Shown piece by piece: positions 30,001-40,740 of a stretch of DNA of 64,000 nt (positions are counted from its first letter, which is position 1; every line of letters starts with the position of its first letter). The notes below the pieces were generated by a model that was not told the DNA's origin, searched no databases, and worked only from the letters and a program-made list of their open reading frames with translations. The stretch is from Boothiomyces macroporosus (Eukaryota; Chytridiomycota; Chytridiomycetes; Rhizophydiales; Terramycetaceae), in NCBI GenBank assembly GCA_027604185.1, contig JADGKB010000008.1, positions 124,001 to 188,000 on the forward strand. The letters are read 5' to 3'. Made by a program: the position numbers and the translations under genes.

Positions 30001-32386
30001 CGTTTTCAAACTCAAACCTAATGAATCTGACCATTTACCAGATACATTCTTCATGAATCCACTGGAAACAATTACAAGGTCTATATGGTTTGACCCTTCT
30101 GAATCAAAGGAATATCTAGAGTATGTACAGCTCAAAAACACTTGGGGTAGAATATTCAAAATTCGATGTGTTGGTAAGGGATTCCAGCCAGATGCAAAGT
30201 TCCAGAAATCTCAAGTTGAATTTCCGAAAATATCATTTGGCTGTGATGCCATTAAACGTATCCAGCTTACTAGAAAAAAGTTGGAAGAGGGGGAAGAGAG
30301 CTCGTACTTGCAGTACGAGTTCCATCAACCTGTAATGCTTAAAATTTCAGGAGAAGCGATTGTGAATCCTGATGCCCCAGCTCATAATGTAGACCTTAAT
30401 GATCCAAACAGCTACGCTCTTGGAGAAAAGGATGGTCAAATTATCCAAATATTACCAAGCAAGGGGGTTTTTCGAGAGCAATCGTGCATTGGTATTGATT
30501 TGGTAGCAAATATCCCAAGCATCATTCCAGATCCACCTAAAAAAGAAACTCCAGTTAAAGTGGAAGAAGCCGTCCCTGTTCCAGCTCCAGTAAAAGGCAA
30601 AGAAGGCAAGCCAAAGTCAAAGGGTGGAGCTCAGAAATTACCAGTGGAAGAAGTGGTAGCTGCCCCTGTTATTGAGGAACAGGCGGTACCAACTAAAACA
30701 CCTTTCCAAATCAAGCTATTCTCCACCAAATCTCCAGTCATTCATTGGTTGATTCCCTGCACATTGAAAACTCTAAAGACCGAAGAGCAGCAATTAAACG
30801 CATTGCTTTCTTCCAACCAAACACTGGAAAGGGAGATTCGGGAATGCAAAATTTATATTAAAGTGACCACGCCGATATGTTCTTCCAACTTTGAACTGAT
30901 GGACCCTTCAGACTGCAAGTGTGATTTTGGTTACAACGCTGTTGGTAGAAAAGTAATCAAGAATATCGTTTTTAAAAACACTTCAACCAGTAGCATTCAA
31001 CTGAAAATGAGAGGACTGAATCCAAATGGACCTTTTAATTTGGTGAGAGCAATTCGACCAGCCAAACCAAATGAAACCATTATTGTCAAATTCTCTTTCA
31101 AACCAGAAGAAGCATATCGGTATTCCCAGAATTTGGAGTTTTATTATCAACATACATCAATTGGGGTAAAATTAGTAGGCGAAGGGATCTTTCCAAAGAT
31201 TCAAATTGAACCTGGACTAAAGATTGATCTGGGAGATGTTTGTGTTGGAGATACTGCGACCCAAACAATTAAATTATCAAATACCAGTGAAATACCAATG
31301 ACGGCCACTTTTACATTTGCCTCATATATTCAACCTGTTGCTGCTGGATCAAGCAACTTTGACAAGCGCAGCGCCTTTTCCTTTAATCTTCCAAATCGAA
31401 CTGTGATACCAGCCAAATCCCACTATGACCTTTTGGTTAAATTTCAACCGGATAGGGAATATGATAACTACCATGACTATCTAGTAATTCTATGCAAAGA
31501 ATTAGAGTCGCCACTAAAAGTTGGATTAACAGGGAGAGGGTGGCATATTACAAGCATTGTTTCTGGATATGAACACCACCCACAGACCTTTAAAGCCTAC
31601 CATTGGACTATAAATCCAAAATTGGACTATGATTGGGCATTCGAGCGGTTAAATTTTGGCGAAGATAAGCGAGAGGAGCTTCAACCAGATCTATTGTGGG
31701 CTACAGCAAGGAGGAAAGCTCATTTTGTTACATTTACAACTCAATGGGAAAAGTATCCTGGATCAGTGCTTGTAAACTATCCTTCGCTTGATCCAAATGA
31801 AATGTATTGGCGGATTGCACCAAGGGAAATTACTCTTGCAAACTTAAAGCCTCAGTTCAAGATTGACGCTGGCAAGAAAATTGGAAGTGTGGAATACACG
31901 ATAGAGAAATTTGATGGTACATTTTACTACGATCCCCTAATTGGAGATTATGCCCTATGCAACACTAAAAAGTCACAATCCGTAGGCGTTTCTTTTGTGG
32001 TAGAACCAGCAAAGGGCACCATTGATCTAGGATCCACAAAAACGATAAAGATTGACTCTATTCACCCTGTAAATGAATTTTGGCAGCAGTGCTACAAATC
32101 GTGGGATAGAGTAAAGAAACATTCCCAGTCTTTAACTGCTCCCCACAAACTTGAGCCTACAATTAGTGATTGGGATATATTATCATATGTTAAAACTACG
32201 GAAGATGATCTTACAGGAATGTACAAGAATATGGCCAGCAATGCAGAAGGGTTTAAGCCTGGGTTTGTTGAGGAGGTATTTAAAATCACATTCAAAGGTG
32301 GCTATAGGGTAGCAGAACCGCGGGGCCCACAACCTGTCCAAGATTGTAGATACTTTTACGTCAAAATTAAAGCTGTTGTTCCATAG
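27004..32386 (+). CDS. CFAP74: CFAP74-like flagellar ASH-domain protein
   Basis: Large flagellar protein, 1,780 aa from three exons (introns 27556-27575 and 28107-28126, both 20 nt). The true start is the ATG at 27004. The N-terminal ~550 residues are acidic then coiled-coil (TSIQQLQDNICELEQII; RERKYFQLLEEKESQKEKEE). The remainder is a series of immunoglobulin-like ASH/MSP-type beta domains (DFGGCYLGSSKSMWVKIHNTG; LDFGVVSVLERKELDITVRN; CDFGYNAVGRKVIKNIVFKN; DLGDVCVGDTATQTIKLSN), with a Lys/Pro-rich linker near residue 850. Coiled-coil plus ASH layout and length resemble CFAP74 of the central-apparatus C1 projection. CFAP65, CFAP221 or DLEC1 are less likely alternatives. A flagellar role is well supported; the exact orthologue is less certain. 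Confidence 0.7.
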
Positions 32387-32569
32387 AAATAAAAATGCGT
32401 GATTAATTTACATCTTTGACATTTTTGCATCAATCTCCCAGTGCTTCCATCAAGCGTTTCCTATTTGAACGTTCCAACCAATAGTCGGAGATTATTGGTT
32501 GATTGATTCAAATGTTTTATCCACTGACACACATGATGTTTTGTGGTGCAAAACTTGGCAATTTCCCAT

Positions 32570-33638
32570 ATGAAGAAATTCACTAAACCCAGATATTTGC
32601 TCATCCAAGCTTTGATCATCTACGTTTTGTATCTATACGTTGCGGAATTTTATTCCCACAAACCCACTTATCCTACCCATTTATTGTATCCAACAGCAGA
32701 TCAGTTTCTGAACAATTCCTGCTCAAAAGATCCAACTATAGATCAGTTTAAATATGTAAAAATGAATTCCGCTGCTTCCTATATTGATATTATAACGGAA
32801 TGCTCAAAAATATCCAGAGAGACACAGTCTAGTTGTAGAGTTCCAAATGTTGTACATTTAATCCCAGGATCGAAATTCAAGTATTATCACTATATTGCGA
32901 TTAAAGCGATCAAGGATATTATAAAGCCGTACAAGATCTACATGCATGGGGAAGTATTTCCTGTGAATAACAAATTGTTTATGAAAACTATTAGGGTAAT
33001 TGATACTAACGATAGGATTATGATATTGAGCTGGTAACGAGCCGGACTGTTAATGAAGTGTTTGGAAGGGAAATGTTTATGGGTGAGCACAAGGCGGATA
33101 TACTACGGATGGAAGCATTGATCAGATTTGGGGGTATATATTTAGATATGGATGCGTTTGTTATTAGGCCATTTGACAGATTTATGGACGATGAACTATC
33201 GATAGGCTATCAAAATAAGGATGAAAACTATGGAATCAACAATGGAATAATGATTGCAAAAAGATGCTCAAGGTATGTTTAAAATTAAAGAGATTCCTTC
33301 TGCGGTGGTATGAGGAATACAGATTTTTCAATCATACACAGTGGGATGAATCCTCTGTCAGGGTGCCTCTTCGACTATATGAACAAGATAATTCCCATGT
33401 CAAAGTGTATGAGCGAGAGCTATTGTCTTGGTGGTCTTTTGAAGGGAATCCGTTCATAATGCCAATGTTCAAACCATACCAAAAGGAGGAGTGGGTAGAT
33501 GTACATGCAGTGCATTCGTTCTACAGGCTTTTTGCTGGAAATATTCCGCAAGATTATGATTTTGAAACTGTCAAGGAGCTTGACAATTCTTTTGGCAGAT
33601 ATGCTCGCAACATCCTCTATGGCGGTCCCCCACTTTGA
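32570..33638 (+). CDS. GT32-type glycosyltransferase 1 (DXD), type II membrane
   Basis: First of four tandem paralogues, 342 aa from the ATG at 32570. Introns 32996-33015 and 33273-33292 are both 20 nt. A single hydrophobic segment near the N-terminus (YLLIQALIIYVLYLYVA) implies a Golgi type II enzyme. Catalytic-domain landmarks: CRVPNVVHLIPGSKFKYYHY, GEHKADILRMEAL, and FGGIYLDMDAFVIRPF with the metal-binding DXD (DMD). It ends GRYARNILYGGPPL. Closest known group is the OCH1-like sugar-binding DXD family; donor and acceptor unknown. The most diverged of the four. Confidence 0.82.
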
Positions 33639-33676
33639 AACCTGTGGCAAACCAAACTTGCTTTTTTTAAATAAAC

Positions 33677-34765
33677 ATGAAGGGAGACAGAAGGAAGCAA
33701 TTCTTTATATTTGTGATACTAGTATCGTTGATCCTAGTCATATACAATTTGGAACATATACAAACTGTAGCGTCTGATGGAGCCCATAATATTTTTACAA
33801 CAAAAACCAAACATCAGTATACTATACCCCCAGACTTGGAGCAATATCCAGAATCCAAATGCTATTCAAATCCAGTCGCAGACCAGTTCGATTCTGTGAA
33901 GCTGGACTCTGTCCAAACCCTCCAGCATATCGAAGATATGTGCTCTGGATATACTGACCAAGACTTTGCCAGTTGTCCAGTGCCCAATGTAGTTCATTTG
34001 ATTCCTGGAAAGAGCTTTAAATTCCACCATTACTTGAATATTGTCGCCATAAAGAAAATCATCAAACCGGAACATATCTATGTCCATGGAGAGATATTTC
34101 CATTCGATAGCCAGTTCTTTATGAAAGCCGTCCAAGTAATTCTAGTTAATAATAGGAATTCAACCTGGAATTAGTAGTGTCAAGGACGTTCTCTACTATA
34201 TACAGAAATATTACCTTGTTTCATGGTGAGCATAAAGCAGATATACTAAGAATGGAAGCTCTCCTTAAATACGGAGGAATATATCTGGATATGGATGCGT
34301 ACCCGATCAAATCATTCAAGAGATTTATGAATGATGAGTTTTCAATTGGGTACCAAAATCAGGAAGAGGAGTACGGCTTGAATAATGGTATAATGATTGG
34401 TAAAAAGTGCTCAAGGTAATCATAACTAATTTAGGTTTTTACTACGATGGTTCAGACAATATAAATATTTCAATCCAGACCATTGGGACGAGCACTCTGT
34501 GACACTGCCTTTAAAATTATATCATAAAGATCCTTCCTATGTAAAGGCTTATGGGAAAGAGCTACTATCGTGGTGGTATCAGGATGTAAACAAGTTGCCA
34601 ATGTTCAAACCCTACATTCCTGAAGAGTGGGCAGATGTCTACGCTGTCCACTCCTTTTATCGATCTTTGAAAGATACCGTTGTAGATTTCGATACTGTCA
34701 AAACAATCGGCAATTCTTTTGGGCATTATGCTCGCTATGTCTTGTACGATGGTCCACCCATGTAA
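33677..34765 (+). CDS. GT32-type glycosyltransferase 2 (DXD), type II membrane
   Basis: Second tandem paralogue, 349 aa, starting only 38 bp after copy 1 ends. Introns 34136-34155 (20 nt) and 34416-34434 (19 nt) sit at exactly the same codons as in copy 1. The membrane anchor is FFIFVILVSLILVIY. Conserved cysteine segments (SKCYSNPVADQF, MCSGYTDQDF, SCPVPNVVHLIPG) precede GEHKADILRMEALLKYGGIY and LDMDAYPIKSF. It ends RYVLYDGPPM. Probably Golgi surface-glycan synthesis. Confidence 0.85.
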
Positions 34766-35087
34766 TAAAGCACTTTCATTTTATGACATTTTTGAACCAT
34801 TGCCCTGAAATCACTAGCGGTATATCCGTCGATTCGTGTGGGCTCTGTTCGTACAAAAACAGACACATAGCCACCAAATAACTTAAAACCTTTGTACTTA
34901 TTGTGTGACCTAATTTGGCCAACAGCTTTTTTTGTGTTCATCCTATTCGGAAGCCACACCCGCCAGCCGTTGCAATTTCAAGAAAAATCAAACTCTTTAA
35001 TTCGGTAAGGTGAGTAGCTATTGCCAAACGTATTTGCCTATCAGTACAATATATATCTTCCTTCATTTCTACAAAAATTTCACAAAA
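34766..35087. other. Intergenic region inside the glycosyltransferase array
   Basis: About 320 bp between copies 2 and 3. No coding signal on either strand and no RNA gene seen; AT-rich sequence leads into the copy 3 start. Confidence 0.5.
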
Positions 35088-36173
35088 ATGAAATTCGCCT
35101 GTCGATTTGCAACACTAGCATTCACACTAACCACAATCTTGTTTCTACTTGCATGCAAATTTAAATCTAGCTCAAATGATTACGAATTACTGCGCAGGAA
35201 CGAAAAATCAATCTTGGAAACATTAAATATACCTCAAAATAAGAAGCCGCTGCCTTCCTCGAAATGTTACTCGAATCCCATGGAAGATCAATTCAATGCC
35301 ACTAAAAGAGATTCAAGAGAAACCTATGAACATATATTTCACATGTGTGCAGCTTACACTGATAAAGACTATGAAAGCTGTGACGTTCCAAACGTTGTTC
35401 ATTTAGTACCCGGAAAGAAATTCAAGTTCCACCATTACTTGAACTTGAAAGCCATTCAAAAAATACTAAAACCAGATAGAATTTACGTTCACGGAGAAAT
35501 ATTTCCGTTTCATAGTAGATTCTTTATGAAAGCAATTCAAGAATTTGATATTGAGCTTGTAATCTCAAGGACATTTTCAACCACGTTTTCAGGCATCTAC
35601 ATTAGGAACGGAGAACACAAAGCTGATATTATTAGGATGGAAGCGCTAATTAATTATGGTGGTATTTACTTGGATATGGACGCGTATCCTATAAAGCCAT
35701 TCACTCGATTCATGAAAGACGAATTTTCAATTGGGTATCAGAATGAAGAGCAAAACTATGGACTGAATAACGGGATCATGATTGGAAAAAAGTGTGCAAG
35801 GTATTCTGGTATTAATATTAGATTCTTGTTACGATGGTACAATGAGTATCGCACTTTTGATCCTGAAGATTGGGACCATCATTCTGTAAGACTGCCTTTA
35901 CGGCTATACGAGAAAGACATAAAAGGATCGAAAGCCAAAGCATACAAAAAAGAGCTTGTAAGCTGGTGGGCATTTGATGGAAATGTCTCAAATCAACCAA
36001 TGTTCAAGCCTTATAAAAAATGGGATTGGTGGAATGTATATGCCATACACTCCTTTTATCGAGCATACGAAGGAACAACTTCTTTTCCAATTGATTTTGA
36101 AACTGTAAAGACATTGGACAATTCTTTTGGAAGGTTTGCCAGGCACGTCCTGTATGATGGTCCTCCAATGTAA
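35088..36173 (+). CDS. GT32-type glycosyltransferase 3 (DXD), type II membrane
   Basis: Third tandem paralogue, 354 aa from the ATG at 35088. It keeps only the second intron (35801-35821). That intron is 21 nt with no stop codon, so retention would insert seven residues without breaking frame. The first intron of copies 1 and 2 is absent: KAIQEFDIELVIS is continuous. Membrane anchor LAFTLTTILFLLAC; DXD in YGGIYLDMDAYPIKPF at residues ~196-198; C-terminus RHVLYDGPPM. Confidence 0.87.
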   Translation: MKFACRFATLAFTLTTILFLLACKFKSSSNDYELLRRNEKSILETLNIPQNKKPLPSSKCYSNPMEDQFNATKRDSRETYEHIFHMCAAYTDKDYESCDVPNVVHLVPGKKFKFHHYLNLKAIQKILKPDRIYVHGEIFPFHSRFFMKAIQEFDIELVISRTFSTTFSGIYIRNGEHKADIIRMEALINYGGIYLDMDAYPIKPFTRFMKDEFSIGYQNEEQNYGLNNGIMIGKKCARYSGINIRFLLRWYNEYRTFDPEDWDHHSVRLPLRLYEKDIKGSKAKAYKKELVSWWAFDGNVSNQPMFKPYKKWDWWNVYAIHSFYRAYEGTTSFPIDFETVKTLDNSFGRFARHVLYDGPPM

Positions 36174-36487
36174 TATATTTACTTTCAAGTACTGTTGTTG
36201 CGTTTACCAATTGAGGAACACAAGGACTTGTGTGACGGCTTCGGTAAAATTTTTGGTGGGCTAGTCTTTTTAAGTCACAATATAGAAATGCAGTTATTGA
36301 GCATTAAATTGTTTAATGGAGTATAATTGTTAATAGGGGATAGTTTACACTACCAAAGAGCTTAACAGTGCTCCGACACTTTGCTAGTGGTGTGATTTAA
36401 TACTTAACAACTTTCTTCCCGGCTTGTGACCGTTAAATGCATTGCCACATTCCAATTATAAAAAGAGAGGATAAATGTAACTGAGCA
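36174..36487 (+). promoter_or_regulatory. Upstream region of glycosyltransferase 4 with CCAAT/TATA
   Basis: 314 bp between copies 3 and 4 without coding signal. TCCAATTATAAAAAG (36451-36465) combines a CCAAT box with a TATA box, 31 nt before the ATG at 36488. This implies a very short leader. Confidence 0.55.
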
Positions 36488-37596
36488 ATGAAATCCTGTA
36501 GGCTAATTGTTGTAGTATTTCTAGCTGCTATAACGATCACACTTCTTTTGAACCATGCCTTCTACCTTTCCAATACAGATAGTTTTCACGGTGACGGAAA
36601 GGATTATACCAATGCGACTGTTCATATGCAGAGTAGCTACCCAAAAGTTACAGTAAAAATACCAGAAAACAAGCCAGCGCTCGAAGAAACAAAGTGTTTT
36701 AGTGATCCAGTTGCCGATCAATACAATGCTGTGTCATTAACGTCAAATCAAACCTATGAGCATATCAAGGAAATGTGCTCGAAATATACCGATTCAGACT
36801 ATGAAAGCTGCCGTGTCCCGAATGTTGTACATTTAGTTGCTGGACGTGGTTTCAAGTTTCATCATTATTTGAATATAAGAGCAATCAAAAAGATATTGAA
36901 CCCAGATCGTATTTACATTCACGGCGAAGTGTTTCCATTCGATAATAGGTTCTTTATGCAAGCAGTTTCTGAATTTGAACTGGATTTGGTTATTTCTAGG
37001 AATTTCAAAACTATCTTTAATGATATTCCGGTTAGGAATGGGGAGCACAAGGCAGATATCATACGCATGGAAGCATTGTTAAAGTATGGAGGAATTTACT
37101 TGGATATGGATGCGTACCCTATTAAATCATTCGAGAAATTCTTGAATGACGAATTTTCTATTGGATACCAAAACCAAGAACAGAACTACGGCCTCAACAA
37201 TGGCATAATGATAAGCAAAAAGTGCTCCAGGTATTTTATGTTGACTCTAGGTTTTTGTTAAATTGGTATGAACAATATCGTGAATTCAATCCAGATGAAT
37301 GGGACACTCACTCAGTGCAACTCCCTTTGAAATTGTATGAAATGAATCCAAAGCATGTAAAGGCATATAGACACGAGCTGCTTTCCTGGTGGTGTTTTGA
37401 TGGAAAGGTAGACTCGCTCCCCATGTTCAAGCAGTACAATGCAAACAATTGGAAGAACGTCTATGCTGTCCATTCGTTTTATCGGGTATATGCTGGAACC
37501 ACCCCGTTCCCTATTAATTTTGATACCATCAAAATACTGGACAACTCTTTCGGGAGGTTTGCCAGGTACGTGCTCTACGATGGTCCTCCAATGTGA
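36488..37596 (+). CDS. GT32-type glycosyltransferase 4 (DXD), type II membrane
   Basis: Fourth tandem paralogue, 362 aa. One 20-nt intron (37231-37250), at the same codon as the second intron of the other copies; the first intron is missing as in copy 3. Membrane anchor LIVVVFLAAITITLLL, then a stem region, SCRVPNVVHLVAGRGFKFHH, GEHKADIIRMEALLKYGG and YLDMDAYPIKSF. It ends RYVLYDGPPM followed by TGA, where copies 2 and 3 have TAA, which shows UGA is read as stop here. Confidence 0.87.
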
Positions 37597-37606
37597 CAAT
37601 AAAACA

Positions 37607-38118
37607 TTAAAAGGTGTATATTAATATCGGGATCTTTAGAGTGTGTGCAAAATAGTATGGGATTTCACTTACTTGGCCATCCACTTTTCCTTTCGAAACC
37701 ACAACAAAATTTGGTTTTAGCTGCTCAATTTCTTCTACCAGCGTGTATTTTGGCTCGCCTCTCAACAGGATCGCCTCCACTTGCACGTTTGCAAGATTAA
37801 ATTGCTTTGCGGCTTCGTTCTAACATTAACAAGGAATACCAACATGTTCGTCCCTTTAGTGTGATACTCGCGATCTACGATTTGAATTATATTCTGATAA
37901 TCTTCAAACGATCCCGACCAGTTGTCGTATTTCAAGACTTCAAAAGCATCTTTCATGCAGTGTAAGAGAACCACCAAGTCAGATTTAGGATCAATAAGAG
38001 AGCCTAACGCCGACTGGATTGTTGCTAGAGTGTTTGGCGATTCGTCTATTGCAAAGCAAATCATTCTATTTGGTCTGAATCCTTGCAATCTTTCAATCAC
38101 AGTTTCTTTGAAGGTCAT
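37607..38118 (-). CDS. Usp-like protein with degenerate ATP site
   Basis: 163 aa from two exons (20-nt intron 37839-37820), convergent with glycosyltransferase 4 and ending 10 bp from it. The fold follows UspA: NRMICFAIDESPNTLATIQSA, DLVVLLHCMKDAF, VQVEAILLRGEPKYTLVEEI, LKPNFVVVSKG, and a last strand LKIPILIYTF. The ATP-binding loop G-2x-G-9x-G-[ST] of the two upstream Usps is missing; VVVSKGKVDGQVSEIPYYF occupies its place. It therefore probably does not bind ATP in the usual way. Confidence 0.75.
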
Positions 38119-38403
38119 GGCAACTTGAAAAATTCCAAGGTTAAAAGCATAGGATTACTCATTATTACAACATATCACTTATTGACACCTGAAGCTTCAA
38201 CCAGCTTGTGAAGATCAAAATATATGCTGATTCCACTATTGATTCTATCTCTATATTTCCCCTGGTAAATATGAGTTGAGTTCTTTTGCGCTCAATATAC
38301 AGATGGCGGGTAGAGCAATGTCATCATACCTTCCTTTAATTGCAAAATTAAAGCGGAAGGAGCAGCTGATACGTTTCGTTACCCCACATTTTTTTTGCAA
38401 AAA

Positions 38404-39735
38404 ATGTCGTTCGTAGACTATGATGCAGACACTGATTTCCCAATCACCAACATTCCATTCGGAATCATCTCGACTTATGCAGACGTAGTTCAACTCTAAT
38501 CTAGCCAACCCCTAGACCAGCTACTGCGATCGGCAACTATGCGGTTGACTTGAAAGCACTTGCGAATATTGGCGCATTCAAAGGTCCACTCTTTTCAAGG
38601 CATGCTGTTCACGTATTCTCTCAAGTTGATTATTTCTAAACTAGGAAACTTTGAATGACTTTATGGCGCTGGGCAGACCAATCTGGAGAGAGGTTAGAGC
38701 TACTATTCAGGATCTGTTATCAGCAAACGGATCTGATTTGTTGTCGGGAAATAAAGCTCTACAAGACAGAGTGTTGATTCCACTGGAACAAGTTAGAAAT
38801 CATTTGCCAGCAAAGATTGGTGACTATACCGATTTCTACTCTTCAAAAGAACATGCTACAAATGTCGGAACTATGTTTAGAGGAAAAGATAACGCATTAA
38901 TGCCTAACTGGGTCCACATTCCAGTTGCTTATCACGGAAGAGCTTCTTCTGTTGTCGTATCCGGCACTCCAATTAAACGTCCATCTGGTATCACCTTGGA
39001 TCCAGAAACCAAAAAACCTGGATTTAGCGTATGCCGCAAGCTTGATATTGAATTGGAGGTTGCCTTCTTTGTCGGTGTTGGAAACAAGTTGGGCGAACCT
39101 ATTCCAGTAACTGAAGCTGAAGATCACATCTTTGGAATGGTTGTTATGAACGATTGGTCTGCTCGTGACATTCAACAGTTTGAATATGTGCCATTGGGAC
39201 CTTTCTTGGGTAAGAATTTCGGTACTACCATTTCCCCATGGATTGTTACTTTGGATGCCCTTGAGGAATACAGAGTACCATTACCAGTCCAAGACCCTAC
39301 CCCATCTGCTTACTTGGTTGATCCAAATAGTGACAAGGACCAATACGATGTTGAATTGGAAGTTTATTGGCAATGTATTTTTTTCTAATTGTAGCAAGCA
39401 CCTCTGAACCAACTCTAGTTTCCAAATCCAACCTAAAGTACATGTACTGGTCATTCAAGCAGCAATTAGCACACCACTCAATCAATGGATGTAACATGAA
39501 CACTGGTGATTTATTAGGTAGTGGAACCATTTCTGGCCCGACTGAAGACTCGTTTGGTTCATTCCTTGAATTGACTTGGAATGGAACCAAGCCAGTCACG
39601 CTTCAAGACGGCAGCTCCAGAACCTTCTTGTTGGACGGTGATGAAATCACACTCAAGGGAACCTGCAAAGGCAAAAACCGTATTGGATTTGGTCCTTGCT
39701 CAGGAGTGGTCCTTCCTGCCAATTTTCATAAATAA
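38404..39735 (+). CDS. FAH: Fumarylacetoacetase
   Basis: Last enzyme of tyrosine breakdown, hydrolysing fumarylacetoacetate to fumarate and acetoacetate. Four exons (introns 38485-38504, 38625-38644, 39375-39394, each 20 nt) encode 423 aa, the usual length. The N-terminal domain includes [16 protein letters not shown] and, after splicing, [15 protein letters not shown]. The catalytic domain shows [73 protein letters not shown], and [20 protein letters not shown], which are active-site and metal-binding blocks. Start ATG at 38404 follows an A-rich leader. Confidence 0.95.
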
Positions 39736-39833
39736 ATTCGTAATCATTTATCAAGAGAAAGTTGAACCAAGTAGGGGGCGTCTTTACCTCCAGGACGGAT
39801 TGTTTACTTCCAATCCACTTGTCCGAAAAATTC

Positions 39834-40672
39834 ATGTCTACCAAACCAATCACCTCCTTTTTCAAGCCAGTTCAAAAAAAGAGAGAAATGCAAGACCAAT
39901 CAGATAAAGAAAACGTAAAGAAAGTCAAGTCCTTGAACTTTCCCAACGACTGGGCAACCGCCCTCACTCCCGAACTAAAGAAACCATACTTTGCCAAAGT
40001 ACCATTTACTAACCTAGTTGATGGAACTGGTAGATAACGACCCAGGGCCGGTTTATCCGCCAATTGAAGATCGCTACACATTCATGAAGTGCCCAATCGA
40101 TAAAATCAAGTGTGTAATTATTGGGCAAGACCCATACCATGGAAAGAACCAAGCCCATGGTCTCTGTTTCTCTGTTCGAAAAGGTAGATTTTGCCTTATT
40201 AGGTGTTCGAATTCCTCCATCGTTACAAAACATTTACACTGAGTTGTCGAATGATATCGAAGGATTTGTTAGCCCAAAACATGGATGCTTGGAAAACTGG
40301 GTTGACGAAGGTAAGCTGTTTTTTATAAGGGGTGCTGTTGCTGAATGCTAGTTTGAGTGTGCATGAAGGGCAGCCTAATTCGCATGCCGGATTTGGATGG
40401 GCCCAATTTACTGATGCGATTATCAGTTACATTAATCAAAAGTGTGATGGCGTGGTGTTTCTGTTATGGGGCGGGTAATTATATCTAATGGAAGGTTTGC
40501 ACAAAAAAAGGGGCAGAAAATTGATTCAAAGAGACACTTGGTCTTGAAAGCCACTCACCCATCACCATTGGGTGCAAACAAAGGCGGTTGGTTTGGCTGC
40601 AAGCACTTTTCAAAGACCAACGAGTACTTGGAAAAGAATGGAAAAGAACCAATAAACTGGGCAAACTTGTAA
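39834..40672 (+). CDS. UNG: Uracil-DNA glycosylase (family 1)
   Basis: Base-excision repair enzyme removing uracil from DNA. Five exons (introns 39999-40017, 40184-40202, 40311-40329, 40475-40494; 19-20 nt) encode 253 aa. The N-terminus [12 protein letters not shown] is a PCNA-interaction-type motif, as in nuclear UNG. The catalytic water-activating loop is GQDPYHG, followed by [20 protein letters not shown] (after splicing) and the minor-groove Leu/His motif [10 protein letters not shown]. The gene starts 98 bp after FAH on the same strand. Confidence 0.96.
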
Positions 40673-40740
40673 CTTTAACTTATATTTCAAAAACTAGTCT
40701 AGAAACCTCCAGACAGCTTGCATTCAAAAACTAATATACA

